A stretch of DNA of 35,522 nt from DASSUC01 sp035650075 (GCA_035650075.1 DASRII010000049.1:1-35522); one strand, 5' to 3'. Shown: positions 1 through 8,053, counted from the first letter of the stretch. Notes: generated by a model from the letters alone, not told the origin. Translations and numbers: made by a program.

Positions 1-47
1 TCCGGGACCAGGTACGCATCGCCGAACTGCAGGTGTTCTCCCGTTAG
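1..47 (+). CDS. Partial CDS, C-terminus of a discoidin-like protein
   Basis: Only the last 14 codons are inside the window, read in the frame that starts at base 3 and stopping at the TAG at 45-47. They encode RDQVRIAELQVFSR. The 'RIAELQVF' ending resembles the final beta strand of F5/8 type C (discoidin, CBM32) carbohydrate-binding domains, which often end secreted actinomycete glycosidases or proteases. A strong hairpin follows within 25 bases, supporting a real gene end. The assignment rests on a very short match, so the function is tentative. Confidence 0.4.
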   Translation, partial: RDQVRIAELQVFSR

Positions 48-68
48 TCCACAGTAGAATCGAGTGGC

Positions 69-102
69 CCCGCAGCAGCACGATCAGTCGTGCTGCTGCG
101 GG
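69..102. terminator. Bidirectional hairpin terminator
   Basis: A perfect 15-bp inverted repeat (CCCGCAGCAGCACGA at 69-83, complement at 88-102) encloses a TCAG loop. It lies between the ends of two convergent genes. The stop codon of the leftward lipoprotein gene starts in the loop. There is no T-run, as is usual for GC-rich actinomycete terminators, and the symmetry lets it serve both strands. Confidence 0.7.
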
Positions 103-1073
103 CGCGGGATCGGCTGGCCGGTGTCGTCCCAGACGTTGCCGGTGTTCTGGCTCAGCACGGTCTGCGTACTGATCAGGATCGGGCAGTCGAACTTCGATCC
201 GCGGCCGAACCGGTTGCCCACCACGTAGATTCCGGTCATCGGGGTCGGCCCGCCCTTGTGCGAGAAGTTCAGCGTGCAGCCGCCACCGTCGAGCCAGTTC
301 CGCTCGATGCGCAGGTCGGTACTCTGCTTCCCACCGTCCTGGGTCACCTGGTAGGCGGCGTTGCCCTTGGCGCCGGCGAGCAACGTGTTGTGCCGGATCA
401 GCACGTCGTGGTTGCCCTCGTAGGTCTGTACCGCGTCGTTGTGCGTCGCGCCGCCGCCCTGGTTCGGGTCGCTGGCGAACCAGCTCAGGTCGTGGATGTA
501 CGAGTCCAGCAGCGTCACGTTGTCGAACGCCTTCACGCCGTCGACCACACCGTGGATGTTCAGCCGCGACAGGGTCGCGTTGGTCGCCCAGATGCCATCG
601 AGACACGGGTTCGGCTGGCTCGGGGCGATCTCCGTGTCCTGGATGGTCGCGCTCCGTCCACCTTCGACGAACACCACCGCCGCGTTGCACCGCTTGGCTC
701 CCCCGCGGACGATCGAGTTGCGGATCGTCACGTTCCTGGCGCGGATGCGCACGTACCCGTGGATGTCGAGGCCGCTGATCACCTGGTTGTCGGTGGTGAA
801 GACCTGATCCCCGCTGACCACGCGCAGCGCGGTACCTCTCGGTACCCCCGTGTTTCCCGGCCCCGGCTTGCCGCCGCCGGTCGACGGCGGCCTCGGGGTC
901 GGCGGCCTCGTGGGTCCGGGCGTGGCACTCGGCGAGGGGGGCGCGGAGGGCGACAAGGCCGACATCTGCGGCGACGATGCGGGCCCGGCGGCCGGCGACT
1001 CGTGAAGACGAGCCGTGCCGCAGCCACCGAGCCCCAGCGCGACGAGAACTCCGGCGACGAGCAGCGGCCTCAC
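84..1073 (-). CDS. Lipoprotein with right-handed beta-helix domain
   Basis: A 329-residue exported lipoprotein. The GTG start at 1073 is chosen because it gives a GTGA overlap with the stop of the gene before it, and because it places a lipoprotein signal directly at the N-terminus: RPLLVAGVLVALGLGGC, lipobox LGGC, acylated Cys18. A Pro/Ser/Thr-rich linker follows (about residues 25-75). The rest shows the repeating short strands and Asn/Ile ladders of pectate-lyase-like parallel beta-helix proteins ('VRIRARNVTIRNSIVRGG', 'NVTLLDSYIHDL'). Such folds often bind or cleave polysaccharides, but no catalytic set can be assigned here. It is the last gene of the leftward eccB operon and translationally coupled to the PPE-like gene, so it is probably made with the T7SS and may act at the cell surface. 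Enzymatic activity is unknown. Confidence 0.85.
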   Translation of the reverse strand: MRPLLVAGVLVALGLGGCGTARLHESPAAGPASSPQMSALSPSAPPSPSATPGPTRPPTPRPPSTGGGKPGPGNTGVPRGTALRVVSGDQVFTTDNQVISGLDIHGYVRIRARNVTIRNSIVRGGAKRCNAAVVFVEGGRSATIQDTEIAPSQPNPCLDGIWATNATLSRLNIHGVVDGVKAFDNVTLLDSYIHDLSWFASDPNQGGGATHNDAVQTYEGNHDVLIRHNTLLAGAKGNAAYQVTQDGGKQSTDLRIERNWLDGGGCTLNFSHKGGPTPMTGIYVVGNRFGRGSKFDCPILISTQTVLSQNTGNVWDDTGQPIPRPQQHD

Positions 1074-2434
1074 TCGTAGAGCTCGTCCGGCTCCGGCGGG
1101 CCGAGGACGGCGGGCGAGCTGGCGTCCTCGTCGCCACGCCACACCACGTTGCTGGCGGTCAGCCACCGGCGTTGCTCCTCGACGACCGGGTTCGCCATTA
1201 CCCCCGGAGTGGTGTGCGCCGGCTGCGCGGCGCTCACCGGCCCCGCGGCCGCGAGGCCCGTCGGAGTGGTAGTCGGCGGCGGCATCGTGGACGGTTGACC
1301 GCGGTTGTCGGACTCCCCGCCGCCCACGACGTGACCACCGGTCGAGTGGCCACCCGAACTGTGACCCGGAGCATGGCCGTGGCCGCCGCCGCTCGGCGAA
1401 CCTCCGGCGGCCGTGGTGGCGGCGGCGTGCTGCCCGCCGGGGGTTGTCGTCGTCGTGTCGCCGACGCCGCCGATGACCCCGGTGGTCACACCTTGGCTGG
1501 TGACTCCGGTGAGACCGCGCGGCGAACCGGCGGCCGTCTCGGCGGTCAGGTCGCCCACGACGGCGGGCCGCTCATTGTCCTGTGTGGACAGACCAGTGGC
1601 GGCGACCGGGGCGGTCACTCCGATCAGGCCCGTGCCGGCGCCGCCGACAACCGCCGGTGCGGTCGGCTGGGCGGGCGCGGTCGGGCCGGGGAACATCCCG
1701 TCATGACGCGTGTCATGGCCACGGCGGTGGTCGCGGTGGTCGCGGCCGTGGTCGGAGACAGGGCCGACGTTGGTACTGGGCGACGTGCTGGGGCGGGTCC
1801 CTCCGCCACCGGTCGTCGGCTGGGTGGTCGCGCTCGCGGGCGCGGTCGGGTGGCGCGCCGGCAGCTCGGCGGGCGCGGTCGGTACCGACGGCGGCCACGT
1901 GCCGTACTCGGCGACCCGGTACTCCCCGGCCAGGTCCGCGACGACGTTCACCATTCGCTCGTGCGCGCGGCGCTGGGCCGCGGGATCCGGCTGGTGGCCC
2001 AGGGCGTTGCCCACGACGCCGCTGATCAGCGTGCCGGTCCCGCCGAGCAGGGTGGCGGCGGCGACCTCGCCGGGAGTCTTGGGCGGCGGCGGGATCGCCT
2101 CGGGCGGCTCCGCCTCGCCCTTGGCATCTGCCAAGGCGCCGGACATCGCCGACAAACCGGTGTGAATCGAGGCGAACTCCTCGGCGAGCATCTGGGCGTA
2201 CGCCGCGATCAGCGACACCCGGTAGTGGAACTCCCAGCCCGCGGCGCTGTCCCAGGTCTGCATGAGCCGATCGAGGTCGGCGCTCAACGACGCGGCCAGC
2301 CCGCTGGCGGTCGTCTCGATCGACTTCCACGCGGTGACCAGAGCCTCGACCTGAGCGGGGTCGCCCGATTTCAACCGGTCGTAGAGTTCCTGGTGGCTCA
2401 GCTGCCGGTACTGCGCGTAGAGCTCATCCGGCAT
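1070..2434 (-). CDS. PPE/WXG-like T7SS substrate with Pro/Thr/Gly-rich region
   Basis: A 454-residue protein. The ATG at 2434 is preferred because GGTGAG lies 7 bases upstream; in-frame GTG (2446) and TTG (2449) starts are possible. It overlaps the preceding stop by 11 bases. Residues 1-150 are helical and resemble the N-terminal domain of actinobacterial PPE-like ESX substrates, with a hairpin turn around W61 (WDSAAGWEFHYR). Residues 160-410 are low complexity, rich in Pro, Thr, Gly and His, and look disordered. The C-terminus carries a tail, WL-x6-VW-x4-DA-x3-PAVLG, that matches the end of the other PPE-like protein of this locus at 13338-14843. The tail probably serves T7SS recognition or a shared partner. 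It lies in the leftward eccB operon, before the lipoprotein gene. Assignment as a secreted T7SS substrate is inferred from these features and location. Confidence 0.8.
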   Translation of the reverse strand: MPDELYAQYRQLSHQELYDRLKSGDPAQVEALVTAWKSIETTASGLAASLSADLDRLMQTWDSAAGWEFHYRVSLIAAYAQMLAEEFASIHTGLSAMSGALADAKGEAEPPEAIPPPPKTPGEVAAATLLGGTGTLISGVVGNALGHQPDPAAQRRAHERMVNVVADLAGEYRVAEYGTWPPSVPTAPAELPARHPTAPASATTQPTTGGGGTRPSTSPSTNVGPVSDHGRDHRDHRRGHDTRHDGMFPGPTAPAQPTAPAVVGGAGTGLIGVTAPVAATGLSTQDNERPAVVGDLTAETAAGSPRGLTGVTSQGVTTGVIGGVGDTTTTTPGGQHAAATTAAGGSPSGGGHGHAPGHSSGGHSTGGHVVGGGESDNRGQPSTMPPPTTTPTGLAAAGPVSAAQPAHTTPGVMANPVVEEQRRWLTASNVVWRGDEDASSPAVLGPPEPDELYE

Positions 2435-2792
2435 CGGTCTGCTCACCAATCAGGACCCCACTAACCCCATCGAGCAAGCTGCCGATCTCCGCGACATTCG
2501 CGGTCAGGCGCTCCTCGGTGGTCTCGTAGTTCACGGCTATCGTCGCGATCGCGACCTGGGCGGTCGCCAGCGCGTGCACCAGCCGGACCGCACGGTCCTG
2601 GTGCTGGGCGAGCAACGTCTCGTACCGCTCGGCAACGTAATCGGCATCCGGCAGGTCGCCGAGCTTCGGCACCTGCCCCTTTATCTCAACCAGCTTGGCC
2701 AGGATGGACTGAGCCTCGCTCAGCCGAGCATCCAACGTGGCGTGGAAGTCGTCGAGCGAGAGGACGTCAACAATCGTCTTGTCGTTGGGCAC
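2424..2792 (-). CDS. Small helical ESX-type protein with YxxxE motif
   Basis: A 122-residue all-helical protein without signal peptide or membrane segment. The GTG at 2792 is taken as start; a TTG one codon earlier is possible. It has no central WXG, but the C-terminal helix carries Y89-ETT-E93, matching the YxxxD/E export signal of T7SS substrates. Its stop overlaps the start of the PPE-like gene, so the two are translationally coupled. Paired small helical plus PPE-like proteins are commonly co-secreted as heterodimers (PE/PPE logic), so this may be the partner of the 454-residue protein. Sequence similarity to PE proteins is not evident; the role is inferred from size, motif and position. 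Confidence 0.72.
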   Translation of the reverse strand: MPNDKTIVDVLSLDDFHATLDARLSEAQSILAKLVEIKGQVPKLGDLPDADYVAERYETLLAQHQDRAVRLVHALATAQVAIATIAVNYETTEERLTANVAEIGSLLDGVSGVLIGEQTDAG

Positions 2793-2901
2793 CAACGTTT
2801 ACGCCGTCCGTTCCAGCTTCGGCCCGCCAGGAGACCTACGGGCATCCCCAGGATAGTCCACCCCAGCCATCGAATCGACCGACGTTAGTTGAACGTTCCG
2901 C

Positions 2902-2917
2902 ACCCCAACGGTGGGGT
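2902..2917 (-). terminator. Small hairpin after eccB
   Basis: The 120-base gap between eccB and the small ESX gene contains a short inverted repeat, ACCCCA / TGGGGT with a 4-base loop, reaching into the eccB stop codon. It may reduce read-through or mark an RNA processing point. The arms are only 6 bp, so this is a weak call. The rest of the gap shows no clear promoter. Confidence 0.3.
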
Positions 2918-4398
2918 CAACCTGCCGGCGTGGTCGACTCGACCGGCGTCGGTGACGGTGCGCGGGGCGTGGTTACGACATCACGTACGAACGTTTCGGC
3001 GACCCTCTTGTCGAGCGTCGGGCCCACCGGCAGCAGCGACAGCAGCGAGTTCGGTACCGGAATCGGCGCGATGCCGCCGTACCCGAGGGCGACCTGCACC
3101 TCGGGAGCGCTGACGCGCACGAAGGCGTACTTGATGCCCTGGTCGGTGATCAGGAAAGTCGTGGTGTTGAGGGTCGTGTCGCCCTGCGCCGGCAAGGTCT
3201 TGACCAACGCGCCCTGCCCGCTCGGTACGACCACCAGGTTGGCGATGCGAGTGCCGTCGAGACCCGTCCGCTGCAGCTCGCCCCGCGCCTCGTTCAGGTC
3301 GAGCGGGTACTTCGCGCTCGGCGCGTCGTAGACCATGACGGTCACCGACGGCTCGCTCGAACCCAGGCGGTGCACCGCGCAGACCATCGCCGGCGGCGAG
3401 TCGGTGTGCACCACCTCGGGCATCGTCGGCGGGAAGCCCGCCGGGTCGAAGTCCTTCTCCTCCGGGTCGTTCGACCGGGCCGCGGCGGCCTCGTTCGCGG
3501 AGATCGTGGTGATCGTGCGCCCATCGGCCAGCAGGAGATCCTTCATCACCTGGCCGATGGTGGCCAGACCGCTCTGCAACAGGACGTACGCCTGGCCCGA
3601 CGCCTCGAAGACCTGCCCGATCGTGGCGGACCGGTCGGCTACCAGCCGACCCGGCTGCCCGGCCCGGTCGATCCGTGGCACGGACAGGTTCGGCCCGACC
3701 GGGATGTTGTTGGCCAGGGAGCCGGTGATCTCGGTCTCCCGCACGTCGGCGAGCCGGATCGCCGACAGTGACCGCTGGTTGATGAACATCCGGCGGCCGT
3801 TCCAGACCAGGTACCGCGATACGTTGTTTGCTCCCACCTGGCGGATCACCAGCAGCGCCTTGTCACCCAGCGGCTCACCGCCCGGGGGTATGTCGTTGAT
3901 GATCAGCTGCGTCGCGTACTCCTGCGATCCGTCCGAGAGCGGCTGGCTGCATACGCTCCACGGCCCGGTCGCGAGCTGCCGCCGGTCCGGCAGCGCGTCG
4001 GGTGCGTTGACGATGCCCACCAACGGACCCCGCGGGTACGCCCGCAGCGACTTGGCCGAGACGGTCCTGATGGCCGGGTTGTCCGAGTTGACGATGAGCC
4101 GTGCCGACGTGTAGTTCAGCACCGGGTGCAGCTTGCCCTTGGTGTAGACGAACCGGGCGCCACTTTCCCGTTCGATGACGATCGACGGATCGTCCAGCGC
4201 GCTGCCGGTCGGGTTGATGAACCCGTACACGCCCACGCCCGCGAACACGATCGCGGCGACCATGCTGCTGCCGAAGATCGCCATGCCGAACCGGCGCATC
4301 GGCCGTTCGGTCGTCTCGGGTTCGCCGGAGAGCAACGCGGAGACGATGCGCCGGGTGACGAACCGGTATGCCTGTACCTGCTCGGTGCGTGTCCGCAT
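2917..4398 (-). CDS. eccB: T7SS membrane core component EccB
   Basis: A 493-residue EccB. The family start pattern 'TEQVQAYRFVTRR' follows directly after the ATG. A single membrane helix lies at about residues 40-60, and the rest is a large extracytoplasmic domain. Two conserved cysteines, C149 (WSVC) and C339 (AMVC), are placed to form the disulfide known in EccB. In the ESX core complex EccB stabilises the EccC/EccD/EccE assembly on the periplasmic face. The C-terminus is Thr/Pro-rich (PSPTPVEST). The gene diverges from eccE across 71 bases and heads a leftward operon with two probable secreted proteins and a lipoprotein. Length and architecture are normal for the family. Confidence 0.95.
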   Translation of the reverse strand: MRTRTEQVQAYRFVTRRIVSALLSGEPETTERPMRRFGMAIFGSSMVAAIVFAGVGVYGFINPTGSALDDPSIVIERESGARFVYTKGKLHPVLNYTSARLIVNSDNPAIRTVSAKSLRAYPRGPLVGIVNAPDALPDRRQLATGPWSVCSQPLSDGSQEYATQLIINDIPPGGEPLGDKALLVIRQVGANNVSRYLVWNGRRMFINQRSLSAIRLADVRETEITGSLANNIPVGPNLSVPRIDRAGQPGRLVADRSATIGQVFEASGQAYVLLQSGLATIGQVMKDLLLADGRTITTISANEAAAARSNDPEEKDFDPAGFPPTMPEVVHTDSPPAMVCAVHRLGSSEPSVTVMVYDAPSAKYPLDLNEARGELQRTGLDGTRIANLVVVPSGQGALVKTLPAQGDTTLNTTTFLITDQGIKYAFVRVSAPEVQVALGYGGIAPIPVPNSLLSLLPVGPTLDKRVAETFVRDVVTTPRAPSPTPVESTTPAG

Positions 4399-4416
4399 GT
4401 ACTACGTCCGATGGCT

Positions 4417-4451
4417 CGTATAGACGGATACGTGGGCTCTACCATACGTGG
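4417..4451. promoter_or_regulatory. Repeated motif in the eccB/eccE divergent promoter
   Basis: The 71-base gap between the divergent eccB and eccE starts contains ATACGTGG twice (4428-4435 and 4444-4451, same orientation, 16-bp period). The first copy also forms an inverted repeat with CGTAT at 4417-4421. A TACCAT hexamer at 4440-4445 could be a -10 box for eccE, but no good -35 is seen. This would suit a regulator binding site controlling both arms of the locus; it is suggestive only. Confidence 0.35.
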
Positions 4452-4469
4452 CGTCAGGGGAGGAGAGCG

Positions 4470-5684
4470 ATGGTCGCTGCGCTGCCGAGGCTGAACACCC
4501 GACGGGTCCGCCGGCGTGCCGGGCTGCCGTTCGTGGTCCAGCTGATCGGGCTCGAACTGGCCGCCGGCGCGGTGGCAGCCGCGCTGTACATCGCCGCCAC
4601 CCCCGCGATCCTGGCCGCCACGGGGGCCGGCGCGCTGGTCGTGCTGCTCGTGGTGTTCGGCCGGGCCCGGGGCGGCTGGCTCTACCAGACGATGGGTGCG
4701 CGCTTGCGGCTGCGCAGGCGCCGGGTGACCGCTCGCCGGATCCGGGCCAAGCTCGGTACCGCCGACCGGCCGGGCAGCCTCTCCGCGCTGGCACCGTGGG
4801 CACCCGGACTCGCGATCCGATCGATGGAGGATCGGGGCCGGGCCATCGGGGTCGGCCAGGACGAGGCGGGCTGGTTCGCCGCCGTGGCGCTCGCCCCCTG
4901 GCCGGACATGTCCGGCAACCGCGCGGTCCAGCTCAGCCTGGACCAGCTCGCCGGCGTGCTGGACGAGACGGCGGTACCGGTCTCGGCCCTGCAACTGGTC
5001 AGCCACCAGACGCCGGCGCCGACGGGACGCCTCGACGCGACCGCGCCGGCCGTCCGGTCGTACCGCGATCTGGCGTCCTCCGCCAAGTGCCCGCTGGAAC
5101 ACGCGGTCTGGCTCGCGGTCCGGCTGGGTCCCGCGGATGCCGCCGAGGCCGCGTCGAGCCGGGGTGGCGGCGTGGCCGGCGTCGACCGCGCGATCGCCGC
5201 CACGATCGGCCGGATCGAGAAGGCGTTGACCGCCGCGGGCGTGCCGTACCAGGTGCTAGACGCCGACGGGCTACGCGATGCGCTGACCCTCTCCTGTGGA
5301 CTCGAGGAGGTGGGCCGCAGCGCGCTGACCGGTACCGCACCGGTCAGCCGAGAGCAGTGGGGCTCCTGGTTGGCCGGTGGGTTGGCGCACGCGTGCTTCA
5401 CGGTCCGCCGCTGGCCACGCGAACCAAGCCCCGACCTCCTGGTCGAGCTCGGCCAGATCCCGGCGAGCGCGGTCAGCGTCGCGATCGCGATCCGCCCGCA
5501 CGGCAGCCACATCGCGCTCGTCGGGCTCGTCCGTGTGGTGGCGCCACCACCGCGGCTGCGGGCCGCGGTCAAGCAGCTCGACGCGAACGCCGGCCGGCTC
5601 GGCGTACGGCTGCGCCGGCTCGACGGCGACCAGGCCCAGGCGGTGTACGCCACCGCCCCGACCGGCGGAGGTGCCGTGACGTGA
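4470..5684 (+). CDS. eccE: T7SS membrane component EccE
   Basis: A 404-residue protein starting at the ATG at 4470, which follows GGGGAGGAG at ideal spacing; an upstream in-frame extension would run into the eccB promoter. Two adjacent membrane helices (about residues 21-42 and 46-64) are followed by a soluble domain of about 330 residues, the architecture of EccE. In ESX systems EccE sits at the edge of the EccBCDE protomer. The stop overlaps the GTG of a possible 43-codon ORF, which is in turn coupled to the next gene. EccE is poorly conserved, so the call relies on topology, size and operon position. Confidence 0.85.
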   Translation: MVAALPRLNTRRVRRRAGLPFVVQLIGLELAAGAVAAALYIAATPAILAATGAGALVVLLVVFGRARGGWLYQTMGARLRLRRRRVTARRIRAKLGTADRPGSLSALAPWAPGLAIRSMEDRGRAIGVGQDEAGWFAAVALAPWPDMSGNRAVQLSLDQLAGVLDETAVPVSALQLVSHQTPAPTGRLDATAPAVRSYRDLASSAKCPLEHAVWLAVRLGPADAAEAASSRGGGVAGVDRAIAATIGRIEKALTAAGVPYQVLDADGLRDALTLSCGLEEVGRSALTGTAPVSREQWGSWLAGGLAHACFTVRRWPREPSPDLLVELGQIPASAVSVAIAIRPHGSHIALVGLVRVVAPPPRLRAAVKQLDANAGRLGVRLRRLDGDQAQAVYATAPTGGGAVT

Positions 5685-5812
5685 GTAAGCGGAGCGCCGC
5701 CGGCGGTGCCTGGACTGACGCGACGCGCCGACCGCAGGTCGCTGCGTGGCGCGGTAGGAAGGCACCACCATCAGGCGGCGCGGAGCGAGCGAACCAGGAG
5801 GAGGCGCCATGA
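5681..5812 (+). CDS. Possible small basic protein linking eccE and the next gene
   Basis: A 43-codon ORF fits exactly between its neighbours. Its GTG start (5681) overlaps the eccE stop as GTGA, and its TGA overlaps the ATG of the next gene as ATGA. A GGAGG lies 9 bases before the GTG. The product begins MSKRSAAGGAW, is rich in Arg, Ala and Gly, and has no membrane helix. The double 4-base overlap is the same coupling used elsewhere in this window, which argues for translation. No family is recognised, and in such GC-rich DNA an open frame of this length can arise by chance. Confidence 0.4.
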   Translation: MSKRSAAGGAWTDATRRPQVAAWRGRKAPPSGGAERANQEEAP

Positions 5813-6546
5813 GGGGTATGGCGGTTACGTGGCACGCCACGCCCGGCCGGGCGTTGGGACGGCTGGTCGCGACCGCGGGTCCGGCGGGACTGATCCTCGG
5901 GCGCGATCACTCGGGGGCGTTCGTCCCGGTACGGCTGCTGCGCCCGGAGCCCACGCATGTCGTCCTGATAGGCGGTTCCTGGGCGGCCCGTCTGATCACG
6001 TTCCGCTGCCTCGGCCTGGGTGCGCGGGTCAACGTGGTCAGCGGCGGATGGTCGCACTGGACGGGGTTCGGCGAGCGGGCCGGAGCACCGGGTCAGCTGG
6101 TGCTCACATCGGTCGGCCCCGGCTTCGACGCGGGCCGCCCGGCCGAACGGCGGTTCGCATCCAGCCCACCGGTCAACGAGCCGCCGCCCGACGAACCGGC
6201 CGGCAGTACCCGGCCGGTGCTGCACGTCTACGACGTCGGACCGGGTGGTCCGGTCGAGCGTCCTCAGCTCGCGCCGTGGCACACCCAGCTCACCGTGCTC
6301 CCCCAGCTCACCGTGCACGGCGGGCCGGTCGTGGCCGAGGCCGATGTCGTGTTGCTGCAACGGCTCGACGCCGAGGAGGCGTCGCTCTGCGAGCAGCTGC
6401 TGCGGCTACCGCCCGACACCGCCGACCGGCTGCAACAGATGCACGACGACATGCTCGCGGTGCTCGCCCCGGGGGCCGACAACTACGTGTGGTTCGCGCC
6501 CACTCCGGTCGAGTACGAGATCCTCGGCGGCCCACACCGAGACTGA
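5809..6546 (+). CDS. T7SS-linked protein with degenerate P-loop-like segment
   Basis: A 245-residue protein of unknown function with an excellent ribosome binding site (AGGAGGAG) before the ATG. No membrane helix or signal peptide is seen. Residues 50-70 (HVVLIGGSWAARLITFRCLG) resemble the strand/P-loop/helix of the FtsK-type ATPase domains in EccC (VVIVGGPQSGKST), but the GKS/T nucleotide-binding residues are replaced by AAR. Residues 95-145 form a Pro/Arg-rich linker. The C-terminal half has alternating strands and helices ('ADVVLLQRLDAEEASL'). It lies directly downstream of eccE. A pseudo-ATPase or Rossmann-like scaffold for the secretion complex is an inference from this pattern. Confidence 0.78.
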   Translation: MRGMAVTWHATPGRALGRLVATAGPAGLILGRDHSGAFVPVRLLRPEPTHVVLIGGSWAARLITFRCLGLGARVNVVSGGWSHWTGFGERAGAPGQLVLTSVGPGFDAGRPAERRFASSPPVNEPPPDEPAGSTRPVLHVYDVGPGGPVERPQLAPWHTQLTVLPQLTVHGGPVVAEADVVLLQRLDAEEASLCEQLLRLPPDTADRLQQMHDDMLAVLAPGADNYVWFAPTPVEYEILGGPHRD

Positions 6547-6566
6547 CCCCGCCCCTACCCGCGGGG
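6547..6566. terminator. Hairpin between convergent genes
   Basis: CCCCGC (6547-6552) and GCGGGG (6561-6566) form a 6-bp GC stem with an 8-base loop in the 26-base gap between the converging T7SS-linked gene and eccD. It can serve both directions. Confidence 0.5.
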
Positions 6567-6572
6567 GAAGGG

Positions 6573-7970
6573 CTAGCCGCGGAGCGAGCGGACCCAGGAG
6601 TACAGGCCGCTGATCCAGACGGCCAACGGGATGATCGCGACGATCAGCAGGACCTCGAGGATGTCGAGGATGCGGCCGCCGACCGGGGATCCCTTGCGCT
6701 CGGCCGCGGCGGCCATGCCGAAGCCGGCGCTGATGGCGGCGACCATGACGAGCACGCTCGGCACGATCGTCAGCCGTACCAGTTGACCGGCGGCCAGATA
6801 CGTCGCCCCGATCGCCACCGCGACCGTGGCCGAACCCGCGAGCAGCAGCGGCAAGCGCTGCCGGCGGCTGACGAACCACCGCGCCCGGGCGAGCATGAGC
6901 AGCCCGAGTACCGCGGCGAGCAGCACGCCGGGCAGGTCGCCCCGGGTCACGACGGTCAGGCCGGCCACCGCACCGATGACCGCGAGCGCCCCGATCAGCG
7001 CGGCGAGGTACCCATCGGCGCGCTCGCTGCGGGACAGGACCAGCTGCCCGTCTACCGACTCGGTGTCGGTCTTGAGGTCCTCCGGTCCACTGGGGACGGA
7101 CGGGATCGGCAGCCGGGCCAAGCGGTACGAAATCATCGGCAACCCGGGCAACGTGGCGAACGTGACCGCGACGACGATCGCCGCTCCGGCGGGTCCGGGC
7201 GCACCGGTCGCCAGGCAGATCATCGCGCCGATGACGAGCGCCACCGCGCACACCCCGGCTCCGAGGAACATCGGCCCGGCGTCGGCCACGCCGACCGTGG
7301 CGATCACCGTGGCGGTCAGCAGCGCCGCGGCCGCGATCAGCAGGTGGGGCGAGCTGAGCTGGGTGACCCGCAGGTCGCCGGCGGCGATGAGCAGCCCGCC
7401 GACCAGCGCGTACAACAGGGCGACCAGCGCGAAGATCACGGCGATCGTGCTCTGCCCGAGCGCCCGGGACAGCACGGTCGCGGTCAGCAGCAGGATGATC
7501 GTCATCGCGAGCCCGGCGAGGCCGCCCAGCACCTGTGGCGGGCCTGCGAACAGGATCGCGACCGCACCGCCGACCAGGGCCACGACCGCGAGCGTGAGCC
7601 CGAAGATCCGGCTCGTCGCGGGTCGCCAGCGGCCGGCGCGCTCGGTGGTCGCGGTCGCCACCGCGTCGACCACGTCGTCGAAGGCGAGCTCGGGAGCCTC
7701 GGCACCGCGCGGTCGCAGGTACAGCATCTCGCCGTCGCGGATGTCCAGCTGGCTGGGCGTACGCGAGTTGTCCAGCACCACCCCGCCCAGGCGGGACAGG
7801 GTCCAGCCGTCGCGCCCGGTGGGATCGTCGGCCAACCCGTCACCGGCGTATCGCAACAGCGTCGGCAACAGATCGGCGAGCGGAATGTCGGACGGCAGGG
7901 CCAGATCGACCCGGGTGAGCGGCGCGACGATGGTCACCCGGCTGAGTCCGGCGGCGGTGGGGGCTGCCAC
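6573..7970 (-). CDS. eccD: T7SS membrane channel component EccD
   Basis: A 465-residue EccD. The GTG at 7970 is chosen because AAGGAG lies 7 bases before it and the product then begins just ahead of the conserved domain. Residues 10-87 form the ubiquitin-like (YukD-type) cytosolic domain, including 'VDLALPSDIPLADLLPTLL' and 'RDGEMLYLRPR'. From about residue 122 to the C-terminus there are roughly eleven hydrophobic helices. EccD dimers form the membrane vestibule of the ESX complex and its ubiquitin-like domain contacts EccC. It is encoded opposite to, and divergent from, eccC with 83 bases between, and converges with the preceding unit. Length and layout are typical. Confidence 0.94.
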   Translation of the reverse strand: MAAPTAAGLSRVTIVAPLTRVDLALPSDIPLADLLPTLLRYAGDGLADDPTGRDGWTLSRLGGVVLDNSRTPSQLDIRDGEMLYLRPRGAEAPELAFDDVVDAVATATTERAGRWRPATSRIFGLTLAVVALVGGAVAILFAGPPQVLGGLAGLAMTIILLLTATVLSRALGQSTIAVIFALVALLYALVGGLLIAAGDLRVTQLSSPHLLIAAAALLTATVIATVGVADAGPMFLGAGVCAVALVIGAMICLATGAPGPAGAAIVVAVTFATLPGLPMISYRLARLPIPSVPSGPEDLKTDTESVDGQLVLSRSERADGYLAALIGALAVIGAVAGLTVVTRGDLPGVLLAAVLGLLMLARARWFVSRRQRLPLLLAGSATVAVAIGATYLAAGQLVRLTIVPSVLVMVAAISAGFGMAAAAERKGSPVGGRILDILEVLLIVAIIPLAVWISGLYSWVRSLRG

Positions 7971-8053
7971 GGTCGTCTCCTTCTGAGGATCTGGGGCTCC
8001 CGTGCTAGTCGCAGGGTACCTACCATGGCAGTCGATGGGGGGAGGGGATCGGC
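7971..8053. promoter_or_regulatory. Divergent eccD/eccC intergenic region
   Basis: These 83 bases must hold the start signals of both genes. Visible are AAGGAG for eccD and a G-rich GGAGGGG for eccC. A TACCAT hexamer (8021-8026) resembles a -10 element and matches the hexamer before eccE. No convincing -35 or operator is seen. Confidence 0.3.

Noticed and set aside
977..2464. Long rightward open frame opposite the PPE-like gene
   Set aside because: Low-complexity shadow of the leftward PPE-like gene; the leftward frame has the WXG-type turn, shared tail and coupled start.
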